Of a DNA stretch of 10,530 bases, positions 1 to 6,227 are shown in pieces (position 1 is the first letter of the stretch; each line of letters opens with the position of its first letter). Under the pieces are notes generated by a model, which ran no database searches, was not told where the DNA came from, and saw only the letters and a list, made by a program, of their open reading frames with translations. Position numbers and translations under genes: made by a program. This stretch comes from an uncultured beta proteobacterium (GTDB lineage: Bacteria; Pseudomonadota; Gammaproteobacteria; Burkholderiales; SG8-39): contig CADEDU010000126.1 of NCBI GenBank assembly GCA_902826155.1, forward strand, positions 1-10,530. Reading direction: 5' to 3'.

Positions 1-1252
1 TCTCCATGTTGCCGGTGCCCTTGAACTCCTCGTAGATCACGTCGTCCATGCGCGAACCGGTATCGATGAGCGCGGTGGCGAGGATCGTGAGGGAGCCGCC
101 TTCCTCGATGTTGCGCGCCGCGCCGAAGAAGCGTTTCGGTCGTTGCAGTGCATTGGCATCGACACCGCCGGTGAGCACCTTGCCCGAGGCCGGAACCACG
201 GTGTTGTAGGCGCGCGCCAGACGGGTGATCGAGTCGAGCAGGATCACGACGTCTTTCTTGTGCTCCACCAGGCGCTTGGCCTTCTCGATCACCATCTCGG
301 CGACCTGCACGTGGCGCTGCGCCGGTTCATCGAACGTGGAGGCCACCACCTCGCCGCGCACAGTGCGCTGCATCTCGGTCACCTCCTCGGGGCGCTCGTC
401 GATGAGCAGCACGATCAGCGAGATGTCCGGATTGTTGGCAGTGATGGCGTGCGCCATGTGCTGCAGCATCACCGTCTTGCCGGCTTTCGGCGGCGACACG
501 ATCAGACCGCGCTGGCCTTTGCCGATCGGCGCGATGATGTCGATGATGCGGCTGGTGATGTTCTCCTCCGCCTTGATCTCCCGTTCCAGACGCATCTGCG
601 TTTCCGGATGGAGAGGCGTGAGGTTCTCGAACAGGATCTTGTTCTTGGAGTTCTCGGGCGGCTCGTGGTTGACCCGGTCGACCTTGACCAGCGCGAAGTA
701 GCGCTCGCCGTCTTTCGGAGTGCGGATCTCGCCTTCGATGGTGTCGCCGGTGTGCAGATTGAAGCGACGGATCTGCGACGGGCTGACGTAGATGTCGTCG
801 GTGCTGGCCAGATACGACGTTTCGGGCGAGCGCAGGAAGCCGAAACCGTCGGGCAGGACTTCCAGCGTCCCGTCACCGTAGATGCTTTCGCCTTTGCGGG
901 CCCGGTTCTTCAGCAGGGCGAAGATCAGCTCCTGCTTGCGCATCCGGTTGGCGCCGTCGACCGCATGCTGCGCGGCAAGCTCGATCAGCTGCGTAACGTG
1001 CAGCGCCTTGAGCTCCGACAGGTGCATCGACGGTCCGCCCGGATTGGGCGAGGACTCGTACGCGGCATCGTCACGATCGAAATCGTCATCAGGGAATGGC
1101 CCCAACGGATGGTTGTGACCGGTTTGTCCCCCGTGGTTTCCGCCTTGCCCGCGCTGGTGCTGACGATGCTGGCCACCTTGCTGCTGCTGCGGCTGGCTCT
1201 GCTGGCCGTCGCCGTGCCGGGCGGAAGACCGGCGTCTCCGCATTCTGCTCAT
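1..1252 (-). CDS. rho: Transcription termination factor Rho, with 75-residue N-terminal extension (3' end outside window)
   Basis: Rho is the hexameric RNA-dependent ATPase/translocase that ends transcription at C-rich sites. 417 codons are visible; the last 65-70 residues lie beyond the left edge. The core starts at residue 76 ([11 protein letters not shown]) with the Rho N-terminal helical domain. An RNA-binding cold-shock-like domain follows (DGFGFLR, then [18 protein letters not shown]). Next is the ATPase domain: P-loop PPKAGKT at residues 254-260, [15 protein letters not shown], and Walker [11 protein letters not shown]. Subtracting 75 puts the P-loop lysines at 181 and 184, as in E. 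coli Rho, so the core is colinear. Residues 1-75 are rich in Arg, then Gln/His/Gly/Asn, then acidic. In-frame ATGs lie at 1252, 1243 and 1027, and an in-frame TAA at 1277-1279 bounds the ORF. I chose 1252, with a modest GAGAG site upstream; 1027 would give a normal-length Rho. It lies downstream of trxA on the same strand. Confidence 0.97.
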   Translation of the reverse strand, partial: MSRMRRRRSSARHGDGQQSQPQQQQGGQHRQHQRGQGGNHGGQTGHNHPLGPFPDDDFDRDDAAYESSPNPGGPSMHLSELKALHVTQLIELAAQHAVDGANRMRKQELIFALLKNRARKGESIYGDGTLEVLPDGFGFLRSPETSYLASTDDIYVSPSQIRRFNLHTGDTIEGEIRTPKDGERYFALVKVDRVNHEPPENSKNKILFENLTPLHPETQMRLEREIKAEENITSRIIDIIAPIGKGQRGLIVSPPKAGKTVMLQHMAHAITANNPDISLIVLLIDERPEEVTEMQRTVRGEVVASTFDEPAQRHVQVAEMVIEKAKRLVEHKKDVVILLDSITRLARAYNTVVPASGKVLTGGVDANALQRPKRFFGAARNIEEGGSLTILATALIDTGSRMDDVIYEEFKGTGNME

Positions 1253-1323
1253 TGGACTCTCGTTTCCGGTGGGCCGTTATTAGCGGACCGACCGCGCTTG
1301 GAGATGAAAAAGACCCGGGGAAG

Positions 1324-1353
1324 CTCCGCACGACCTGTTTCATTGGTGCGGAG
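1324..1353 (-). promoter_or_regulatory. Stem-loop in the rho leader
   Basis: Perfect 8-bp inverted repeat CTCCGCAC (1324-1331) / GTGCGGAG (1346-1353) with a 14-nt loop, about 70 nt upstream of the rho start. Its right arm overlaps the start of repeat copy 1. On the minus strand a T5 run (1311-1307) comes 12 nt after the stem. That is too far for a standard intrinsic terminator, so I call it only a possible leader structure or attenuator. Confidence 0.4.
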
Positions 1354-1414
1354 GGCCCTTGCTTTCCGGGCGGTTACGAGGGGGAGGAGCCCCCTTGTTC
1401 AGACATTCCTTGGG
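1347..1414. repeat. Tandem intergenic repeat, copy 1 (68 bp)
   Basis: Runs from TGCGGAGGG to CATTCCTTGGG. It aligns with copy 2 (1442-1508) at about 59 of 68 positions. The right half, from GTTACGAGGGG to CCTTGGG, is nearly perfect, with one substitution and one indel in the hairpin loop. The core CGAGGGGG-AGGAG-CCCCCTTG can form an 8-bp stem with one G-T wobble. Both copies have the same orientation and a start-to-start spacing of 95 bp. There is no poly-T run after the hairpin on either strand. Confidence 0.85.
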
Positions 1415-1441
1415 AATCCTCCGCGTAACCTATCGCGGTGA

Positions 1442-1508
1442 TGCGGAGGACTCATACTTTTCGGGGAGTTACGAGGGGGCGAGCCCCCTTGTTCAGACAT
1501 TCCTTGGG
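1442..1508. repeat. Tandem intergenic repeat, copy 2 (67 bp)
   Basis: Second copy of the unit at 1347-1414. It has the same ends (TGCGGAGGA to CATTCCTTGGG) and the hairpin CGAGGGGG-CGAG-CCCCCTTG with a tighter 4-nt loop. Differences from copy 1 cluster in the left third, while the hairpin arms and the TTGTTCAGACATTCCTTGGG end are unchanged. Conserving arms while changing the loop suggests the folded form matters. A dispersed REP-like or other small intergenic element is the likeliest identity, but only these two copies can be seen here. Confidence 0.85.
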
Positions 1509-1625
1509 TGCGAGGGAAGTGGTTCGAGATGACGAACGGGAATGGCCAGAAAAAAGACGGGAGGTTGGATCGGCGGAATCGGTTCGTGGAATCGACGGGG
1601 CGGCGGCTGGTCGGGGGCGGCCGCC

Positions 1626-1647
1626 GCGGGCGGCGTTGCGCGCCCGC
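1626..1647 (-). terminator. GC-rich stem-loop just downstream of trxA
   Basis: Perfect 7-bp inverted repeat GCGGGCG (1626-1632) / CGCCCGC (1641-1647) with an 8-nt loop, starting 11 nt past the trxA stop codon. No U-tract follows on the minus strand, so it is not a textbook intrinsic terminator. It may instead protect the trxA mRNA 3' end or pause polymerase ahead of a Rho-dependent site. Any of these roles is an inference. Confidence 0.35.
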
Positions 1648-1658
1648 TCGATCGGGAA

Positions 1659-1988
1659 TCAGATATTGCTGTCGAGAAACGCGGTCAGCTGGGACTTGGA
1701 CATTGCGCCCATCTTGGTGGCTTCCAGGTTGCCGTTCTTGAACAGCATGAGCGTCGGGATGGCGCGGATGTTGTACTTGCGCGGCACCTCAGGGTTCTCG
1801 TCGACATTCATCTTGGCGACTTTGATGCGCCCTTCGTAGTCCTTGGCCACGTCTTCCAGAACAGGCGCGATCGCGCGACACGGGCCGCACCACTCGGCCC
1901 AGTAGTCGACCAGGACCGGCACGTCGGACTTGAGAACGTCGGGATCGAAGCTCGTGTCTGTCACGTGTTGGATGAGGTTGCTCGCCAT
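1659..1988 (-). CDS. trxA: Thioredoxin
   Basis: Small cytoplasmic dithiol oxidoreductase, reduced by thioredoxin reductase, that reduces disulfides in targets such as ribonucleotide reductase. The product is 109 residues, the usual size for bacterial thioredoxin 1. The active site WCGPC has Cys34 and Cys37. Asp28 (VLVDYWAEWCGPC) corresponds to the conserved buried aspartate, and the cis-proline is Pro78 in AIPTLMLF. The Gly-Ala motif and C-terminus MSKSQLTAFLDSNI are typical of the family. The ORF stays open upstream to 2237, but the family start fits ATG at 1986-1988 (MASNLIQHVTD); upstream residues do not resemble thioredoxin. The ribosome site is weak (GAGA, about 12 nt upstream). The gene precedes rho on the same strand, as in E. 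coli, but the 406-bp gap leaves room for separate expression. Confidence 0.97.
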   Translation of the reverse strand: MASNLIQHVTDTSFDPDVLKSDVPVLVDYWAEWCGPCRAIAPVLEDVAKDYEGRIKVAKMNVDENPEVPRKYNIRAIPTLMLFKNGNLEATKMGAMSKSQLTAFLDSNI

Positions 1989-2072
1989 GGTGGGGTCGAT
2001 CTCGGCAAATTGAAGAACGGTACGGATGGCTCGTCCGGCGCACGATACGGTGTGGATGCGTCCCAGCCCGGC

Positions 2073-2093
2073 TTCGGTCCGATGCGGACCGGA
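2073..2093 (-). promoter_or_regulatory. Hairpin in the trxA upstream region
   Basis: GGTCCG-ATG-CGGACC (2076-2090) is a perfect 6-bp stem with a 3-nt loop. It extends to 9 bp with outer C-G, T-G and T-A pairs. It lies about 85 nt upstream of the trxA start. An A7 run on the minus strand (T7 on the plus strand, 2100-2106) lies just before it. It may sit in the trxA 5' leader; a terminator role on the plus strand is unlikely because no plus-strand gene precedes it. Confidence 0.35.
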
Positions 2094-2356
2094 ACGCCAT
2101 TTTTTTGCTCGGGTGCTGGGCGGCCTGGAACGGAGAACTTCAGATGGGGCCAGCCGGATGAGTTTCAATGCTAGCCCAATCCGCCGCGGGCGCAAAGCGC
2201 TTCCGCTGGTGAGCCGCCGGAAGGTGCGTGCTAGCATGCTAAAAGTCTTGATTTGTCGGGATTTTCAAGCCCCGGTCGCGACCATCGATCGCCCCCAGCT
2301 TCGCGCGCCGGGCGCCAGTTTCCGTTGTCCGTTCAGGCGGAAGTTGCGTAATCCCC

Positions 2357-2362
2357 AAGGAG
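2357..2362 (+). promoter_or_regulatory. Ribosome binding site of the CBS-domain gene
   Basis: AAGGAG, a near-consensus Shine-Dalgarno sequence 7 nt before the ATG at 2370. It fixes that start and is much stronger than the sites before trxA or the amidohydrolase gene. Confidence 0.85.
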
Positions 2363-2369
2363 TTCCGAC

Positions 2370-2804
2370 ATGTACACCAAGGAAATTCTGCGGATCAAAG
2401 GCAATGTGCTGTTCACCATCGGGCCGGCGGCGCAGCTCGCCGAGGGCATCGACACGATGGTGCAGAACGACATCGGCTCGCTGGTGGTGATGGATCACGG
2501 CCGCCTTGTAGGGATGCTCACGTTTCGCGAAGTGCTCGAGGCCGTGAGTGGCGCTGGCGCCAAGCTGGCGTCGCTGCGGGTCGAGGAGGTGATGGTGCGG
2601 CAGCCGACCATCGTCGGCCCGGACATCGAGGTCGATGAACTGCGGCGGATCATGCTCGAAGCGCATTGTCGTTACGTGCCGGTGATGGAAGGCAACGTCC
2701 TCGTCGGCGTGCTTTCGTTCCACGACGTGGCCAAGGCGGTTCTGGAGGAGCAGAGCTTCGAGAATCGCATGCTCAAGGGCTACATCAAGAACTGGCCGGA
2801 GTGA
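2370..2804 (+). CDS. Two-CBS-domain protein
   Basis: A stand-alone 144-residue protein made almost entirely of a pair of CBS motifs (Bateman module). CBS1 covers about residues 8-60, with AEGIDTMVQNDIGSLVVMD then GRLVGMLTFREVLEAV. CBS2 covers about 73-130, with VEEVMVRQPTIV then CRYVPVMEGNVLVGVLSFHDVAKAV. In known families such modules bind adenine nucleotides or S-adenosylmethionine and act as energy or ligand sensors; the ligand here cannot be read from sequence. There is no signal peptide, membrane segment or fused catalytic domain, so it should be cytoplasmic and act on a partner. The short tail GYIKNWPE matches many stand-alone proteobacterial CBS proteins. The start is supported by AAGGAG. 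The amidohydrolase gene begins 52 bp downstream and may be co-transcribed. Specific function unknown. Confidence 0.93.
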   Translation: MYTKEILRIKGNVLFTIGPAAQLAEGIDTMVQNDIGSLVVMDHGRLVGMLTFREVLEAVSGAGAKLASLRVEEVMVRQPTIVGPDIEVDELRRIMLEAHCRYVPVMEGNVLVGVLSFHDVAKAVLEEQSFENRMLKGYIKNWPE

Positions 2805-2856
2805 GTTCGCGCGGTTCGTCCGTCGGCGTGTTGTCGGTTCGCGATGCATCGACCTG

Positions 2857-4146
2857 ATGTCTTCTGATTCCGACGGGCGCCAGCCCGGTCCGTTCTCACG
2901 ACGCCGCTGGATGATCGGCGGGTCCGCGGCTGCAATGCTCTCGGTCGGAGCATGCTCGGCACTGCGGTTCTGGCCCGAGCAAGGCTTGCGCAACGAGTGT
3001 CGCGCGCAGTTGCCCGCTGCGCTCCTCGATCACCCGCACGTGCGCGCAGCCTGGGACGGGCTCGATCCCGTCAACGTCTGGGATACGCACGTGCATCTGG
3101 TCGGCACCGGCGACTCGGGCAGCGGCATCTACGTCAACCCGGAGATGTCGCGGCCGGCGAATCCGTTGCTCTACGCGCGCTATCTCTTCTATCTCAATGC
3201 CGGTTGCGTACACGACACACCGGGACGCATCGATCAGACGTTCGCAGCGCGCCTGCTCAACCTGGTCGAGGCGATGCGGCCGGGGTTCAAGGCGATGTTG
3301 TTCGCCTTCGATTGCGCGGTCGATGCGCAGGGCAGGGAACTGCTCGATCAGACCATGTTCAAGGTGCCCGATGCGTACGCTGCCTCAGTGGCCCGGGCCA
3401 ATCCGACGCATTTCGAGTGGGCGGCGTCGATTCACCCGTATCGAACCGACGCGCTCGAGCGGCTGACCCATGCGGTACAGAATGGCGCCCGCGCTGTGAA
3501 GTGGCTGCCGAACGCGATGCAGATCGATCCGGCGGCAGCGCGTTGTGATGCGTTCTATGCGGCGATGGCCCGCTTCGGGCTGCCGCTGATCACGCATGCG
3601 GGCTACGAACAGGCGGTGCATTCGCCTGAGGGTCAGGCTTACGGCAATCCGCTACGCCTGCGGCGCGCGCTGGATCAGGGCGTGAAAGTGATCGTGGCGC
3701 ACTGTGCGTCGCTTGGCGATGACGTCGATCTCGACGTCGGTCCGGACGGCCCGCGCGTGCCCAGCTTCGCGTTGTTCCGACGCTTGATGAGCGAGGAGCG
3801 TTACCGCGGGCGCCTCTTCGGCGACGTGTCGGCGATGATCCTGCGCAATCGGGTCGGGCCGTCACTGGCCGAGGTGATCGAGCAGACCGACTGGCATGAC
3901 AGGCTCGTGCATGGATCGGACTATCCGCTGCCTGGAATTCTCCCGGTGGTGTCTATCGACGGGCTGGTGCGGGATGGATTCCTCGCGGCCGAGGTCGTGC
4001 CGGTGCTGCGCGAAGTGCGCCAGCACAACCCGCTGATGTTCGACTTCCTGCTCAAGCGCCACTTACGCTGGGGCGGCCGGCGCTTGTCCAACTCCGTGTT
4101 CGAGACGCGCGCATTGTTCGCTGCTGCTCCAGGACGCGGCATCTGA
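2857..4146 (+). CDS. Exported metal-dependent amidohydrolase (amidohydrolase-2 type), Tat/lipoprotein signal
   Basis: A 429-residue TIM-barrel hydrolase of the amidohydrolase superfamily. Metal/active-site candidates in order: DTHVH (residues 76-80), Lys215 in AVKWLPN, His247 in ITHAGYE, His282 in VIVAHCAS, and Asp355 in HGSDYP. The set suits the Amidohydrolase_2 group, whose members hydrolyse or decarboxylate ring or ester substrates; this substrate is unknown. The N-terminus SRRRWMIGG (from residue 14) is a twin-arginine motif before a hydrophobic stretch, ending in a lipobox-like VGAC at Cys33. Folded export through Tat and lipid anchoring are therefore likely, which fits a metalloenzyme loaded in the cytoplasm. 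No clear ribosome site precedes the ATG, so translation may be coupled or start slightly upstream. It lies 52 bp after the CBS gene. A 142-bp gap with no clear terminator follows. Confidence 0.9.
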   Translation: MSSDSDGRQPGPFSRRRWMIGGSAAAMLSVGACSALRFWPEQGLRNECRAQLPAALLDHPHVRAAWDGLDPVNVWDTHVHLVGTGDSGSGIYVNPEMSRPANPLLYARYLFYLNAGCVHDTPGRIDQTFAARLLNLVEAMRPGFKAMLFAFDCAVDAQGRELLDQTMFKVPDAYAASVARANPTHFEWAASIHPYRTDALERLTHAVQNGARAVKWLPNAMQIDPAAARCDAFYAAMARFGLPLITHAGYEQAVHSPEGQAYGNPLRLRRALDQGVKVIVAHCASLGDDVDLDVGPDGPRVPSFALFRRLMSEERYRGRLFGDVSAMILRNRVGPSLAEVIEQTDWHDRLVHGSDYPLPGILPVVSIDGLVRDGFLAAEVVPVLREVRQHNPLMFDFLLKRHLRWGGRRLSNSVFETRALFAAAPGRGI

Positions 4147-4193
4147 TCCGATTCGCTCAGGTGAAGAAAGTCGCCGCGCTCCAGCGGCACACT

Positions 4194-4222
4194 TTGACGG
4201 TTCGTCCGCGCTCCGGTTCAGT
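4194..4222 (+). promoter_or_regulatory. Candidate sigma-70 promoter for the acyltransferase/DUF2339/DUF3999 unit
   Basis: TTGACG (4194-4199), a 17-bp spacer, then TTCAGT (4217-4222). The -35 matches consensus at 5 of 6 positions, the -10 at only 3 of 6. It sits 67 bp before the start at 4289 in the only sizeable gap ahead of the three-gene unit, so its placement is sensible. Chance matches of this quality are common. Confidence 0.3.
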
Positions 4223-4288
4223 GGCGGGTTTTGCACCGAGCGGTTCGGTCTCCGTGGGTGGTTCGGTATCCGATAAGGCACAGCATCG

Positions 4289-6205
4289 ATGCAGGCAAGC
4301 GAACCTCTAGACAAGGAAGGCAGTCAGTTCGGACTGCTCCGCGAGCGGCGGTTTCTGCCGTTCTTCTGCACCCAGTTCCTCGGCGCGCTCAACGACAACG
4401 TGTTCAAGCAGGCGCTGGTGGCGCTGCTGACGTTCCAGGCCGCTTCCCTCACCACGCTCGATGCGGGCGTGCTGGTCAATCTGGCCAATGGCCTGTTCAT
4501 CCTGCCGTTCTTCCTGTTCTCGGCCACGGCGGGCCAGCTGGCAGACAAGTTCGAGAAGACGCGCATCATCCGCATCATCAAGCTGTGCGAGATCGCCATC
4601 ATGACCCTCGGCGCGATCGGCTTCGCGACACGCAATCTATGGGCGCTGCTTGCCGCGCTGTTCCTGATGGGCGTGCACTCGACGTTCTTCGGGCCGGTCA
4701 AGTACTCGATCCTGCCGCAGCATCTGCGCAAGGAAGAGCTCGTCGGCGGCAACGCGTGGATCGAGAGCGGAACGTTCCTGGCGATCCTCATCGGTTCGAT
4801 CGGTGGCGGCCTGCTTACCGCATCGCCCGCAGGCTCGAGTGCGGTGGTAGGCATCGTGACGATCGTGCTCGCCATCGCGGGCTACTTCGCATGTCGGCTC
4901 ATTCCCAACGCGGCAGCCCCCTCGCCCGAGCTGCGCATCGACTGGAACCCGTTCACCGAGACGTGGCGCACCTTCCAGTTCATCCGCCGCAACCGCGCGG
5001 TGTTCCTGTCGATCCTCGGCATCTCCTGGTTCTGGTTCTACGGCGCGCTGTTCCTCGCGCAGATGCCGAACTTTTCCAAGGCCTATATCGGCGGCGATGC
5101 GTCGGTATTCGTGGTGCTGCTCACCGTGTTTTCCGTGGGGATCGGCGCGGGCTCGCTGCTGTGCGAGCGCATGTCCGGCCACAAGGTGGAAATCGGGCTG
5201 GTGCCGTTCGGTGCGATCGGACTCACCTTGTTCGCACTCGATCTGTTCTTTGCCAGTCCGAGCGGATTGGCGCCGGCTGGCCGCGAGGCGATCGTTGCGC
5301 GCGAGTTCCTCGCCGTGCCGGGCAACTGGCGCATCCTCGCCGACCTGCTGCTGATCGGCATGTTCGGCGGCTTCTACATCGTGCCGCTCTACGCGCTGGT
5401 GCAGACGCGCACGGAAGCGTCGCACCAGTCGCGCGTGATCGCCGGCAACAACATCATGAACGCGGCGTTCATGGTGGTCGCGGCGGTGTTCGGCGCCGGA
5501 TTGCTGCAGCTCGGGCTGAGCATTCCGCAGCTGATCCTGGTCACAGCGTTCCTGAACGCCCTGGTCGCGATCTATATCTTCACGCTGGTGCCGGAATTCC
5601 TGATGCGGTTCCTGGCGTGGCTGCTGATCCATACCGTGTATCGGGTCGACAAAAGCGGCCTGCAGCACATCCCCGAGACCGGCCCCGCGCTGCTCATCTG
5701 CAATCACGTGAGCTTCGCCGATGCGGTGATCATCATGGGCGTTGTGCGTCGGCCGGTGCGCTTCGTGATGGATCACAACATCTTCAAGGTTCCGGTCCTC
5801 AACTTCATCTTCCGCACCAGCCGTGCAATTCCGATTGCTTCGGCCAAGGAAGATCCGACCCGTCTGGAGCGCGCATTCGACGAGGTCGCGCGCGCGCTCG
5901 AAGCGGGCGAGCTCGTCGGGATCTTTCCGGAGGGGCGCATCACCGATACCGGTGCGCTCTATCCGTTCCGCAACGGTGTCACGCGCATCATCGAGCGCAC
6001 GCCGGTGCCGGTGGTACCGATGGCGCTGCGCGGTCTGTGGGGCAGCTACTTCAGCCGCATGGGCGGGCGAGCAATGAGCCGACCGTTTCGTCGCGGGATT
6101 TGGTCGCGCATCGGTCTGGTGGCGGATGCGCCGTGGGCACCGGAGCGGGTGACGGCGGAGTCGTTGCAGGAGAAGGTGTTGGCGTTGCGAGGCGAGGCGC
6201 GCTGA
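4289..6205 (+). CDS. MFS lysophospholipid transporter fused to PlsC-type acyltransferase
   Basis: A 638-residue inner-membrane fusion. Residues 1 to about 435 are a 12-helix-type MFS domain resembling the lysophospholipid flippase LplT: GALNDNVFKQALVALLTF near the N-terminus, GQLADKFEKTRIIR between early helices, and FGPVKYSILPQHLRKEELVGGNA. From about 445 comes a 1-acylglycerol-phosphate acyltransferase (PlsC) domain, with catalytic NHVSFAD (His473, Asp478; HX4D) and FPEGRITDTG (Phe546 onward). The likely role is to flip lysophospholipid inward and re-acylate it, as in the LplT/Aas cycle. Unlike Aas, and longer three-domain fusions, it lacks the C-terminal AMP-binding acyl-ACP ligase domain, so the acyl donor must be made elsewhere. 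AAGG lies 10 nt before the ATG. The DUF2339 gene starts 22 nt downstream, which suggests one operon. Confidence 0.93.
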   Translation: MQASEPLDKEGSQFGLLRERRFLPFFCTQFLGALNDNVFKQALVALLTFQAASLTTLDAGVLVNLANGLFILPFFLFSATAGQLADKFEKTRIIRIIKLCEIAIMTLGAIGFATRNLWALLAALFLMGVHSTFFGPVKYSILPQHLRKEELVGGNAWIESGTFLAILIGSIGGGLLTASPAGSSAVVGIVTIVLAIAGYFACRLIPNAAAPSPELRIDWNPFTETWRTFQFIRRNRAVFLSILGISWFWFYGALFLAQMPNFSKAYIGGDASVFVVLLTVFSVGIGAGSLLCERMSGHKVEIGLVPFGAIGLTLFALDLFFASPSGLAPAGREAIVAREFLAVPGNWRILADLLLIGMFGGFYIVPLYALVQTRTEASHQSRVIAGNNIMNAAFMVVAAVFGAGLLQLGLSIPQLILVTAFLNALVAIYIFTLVPEFLMRFLAWLLIHTVYRVDKSGLQHIPETGPALLICNHVSFADAVIIMGVVRRPVRFVMDHNIFKVPVLNFIFRTSRAIPIASAKEDPTRLERAFDEVARALEAGELVGIFPEGRITDTGALYPFRNGVTRIIERTPVPVVPMALRGLWGSYFSRMGGRAMSRPFRRGIWSRIGLVADAPWAPERVTAESLQEKVLALRGEAR

Positions 6206-6213
6206 GGCGCGTC

Positions 6214-6220
6214 AAGGGAG
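6214..6220 (+). promoter_or_regulatory. Ribosome binding site that sets the GTG start of the DUF2339 gene
   Basis: AAGGGAG, 7 nt before GTG at 6228. This strong site lies in the 22-nt gap after the acyltransferase stop. It decides for the GTG start, which also keeps the first membrane segment intact. Confidence 0.85.
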
Positions 6221-6227
6221 ACGAGAC

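Larger units (their letters stand above)
1253..1658 (-). other. trxA-rho intergenic region / rho leader
   Basis: This 406-bp gap separates the trxA stop from the rho start, read on the minus strand. It holds a tandem repeat pair, a stem-loop just after trxA, and an 8-bp inverted repeat about 70 nt before rho, each listed separately. A further inverted repeat joins TCCTCCGC (1417-1424) to GCGGAGGA (1443-1450), and CCGCG/CGCGG (1421-1425/1434-1438) can pair inside it. No convincing sigma-70 promoter or full-length gene is visible. In E. coli the rho leader is long and takes part in Rho autoregulation, so a regulatory leader here is plausible but inferred. Confidence 0.6.
1989..2369. other. Divergent intergenic region between trxA and the CBS-domain gene
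   Basis: 381 bp with no supportable gene. It must carry promoters for trxA (minus) and probably the CBS gene (plus), but no strong -35/-10 pair stands out. Visible structure: the hairpin at 2073-2093, T7 at 2100-2106, and overlapping palindromes TGCTAGCA (2229-2236) and TAGCATGCTA (2232-2241), with a related ATGCTAGC at 2168-2175. The palindromes lie in the most AT-rich part of the gap and could be an operator. A weak minus-strand promoter candidate is TTGCGC, 16 bp, TAGCAT, ending near 2169. Confidence 0.5.

Noticed and set aside
1089..1343. 84-residue minus-strand ORF overlapping the rho start
   Set aside because: Out of frame with rho, no ribosome site, Arg/Pro/Ala-rich; overlaps the rho coding region by about 160 bp.
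143..1441. 432-residue plus-strand ORF opposite rho
   Set aside because: It is antisense to the clearly real Rho frame; composition (Arg/His/Leu/Asp-rich) and length are what GC-rich codon bias produces on the opposite strand.
1347..1508. CRISPR array
   Set aside because: Only two units, 68 bp each with a 27-bp spacer, hairpins inside the repeat and no cas genes; better explained as an intergenic repeat.
2076..2106. Intrinsic terminator on the plus strand
   Set aside because: The stem and T7 are separated by 6 nt and no plus-strand gene lies upstream for it to terminate.
1989..2237. Longer thioredoxin with an N-terminal extension (start at 2237)
   Set aside because: The upstream residues are Arg/Pro-rich and unlike a signal peptide or thioredoxin; the 109-residue form matches the family length.
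2265..2993. 242-residue minus-strand ORF opposite the CBS gene
   Set aside because: It covers a well-supported CBS-domain frame with a strong ribosome site and shows no domain of its own.
4173..4188. Terminator after the amidohydrolase (GCCGC/GCGGC)
   Set aside because: Only a 5-bp stem with no T-run; too common in GC-rich DNA to call.
4637..5776. 379-residue minus-strand ORF inside the acyltransferase gene
   Set aside because: His/Gln/Arg/Asp-rich antisense shadow without any family signature.
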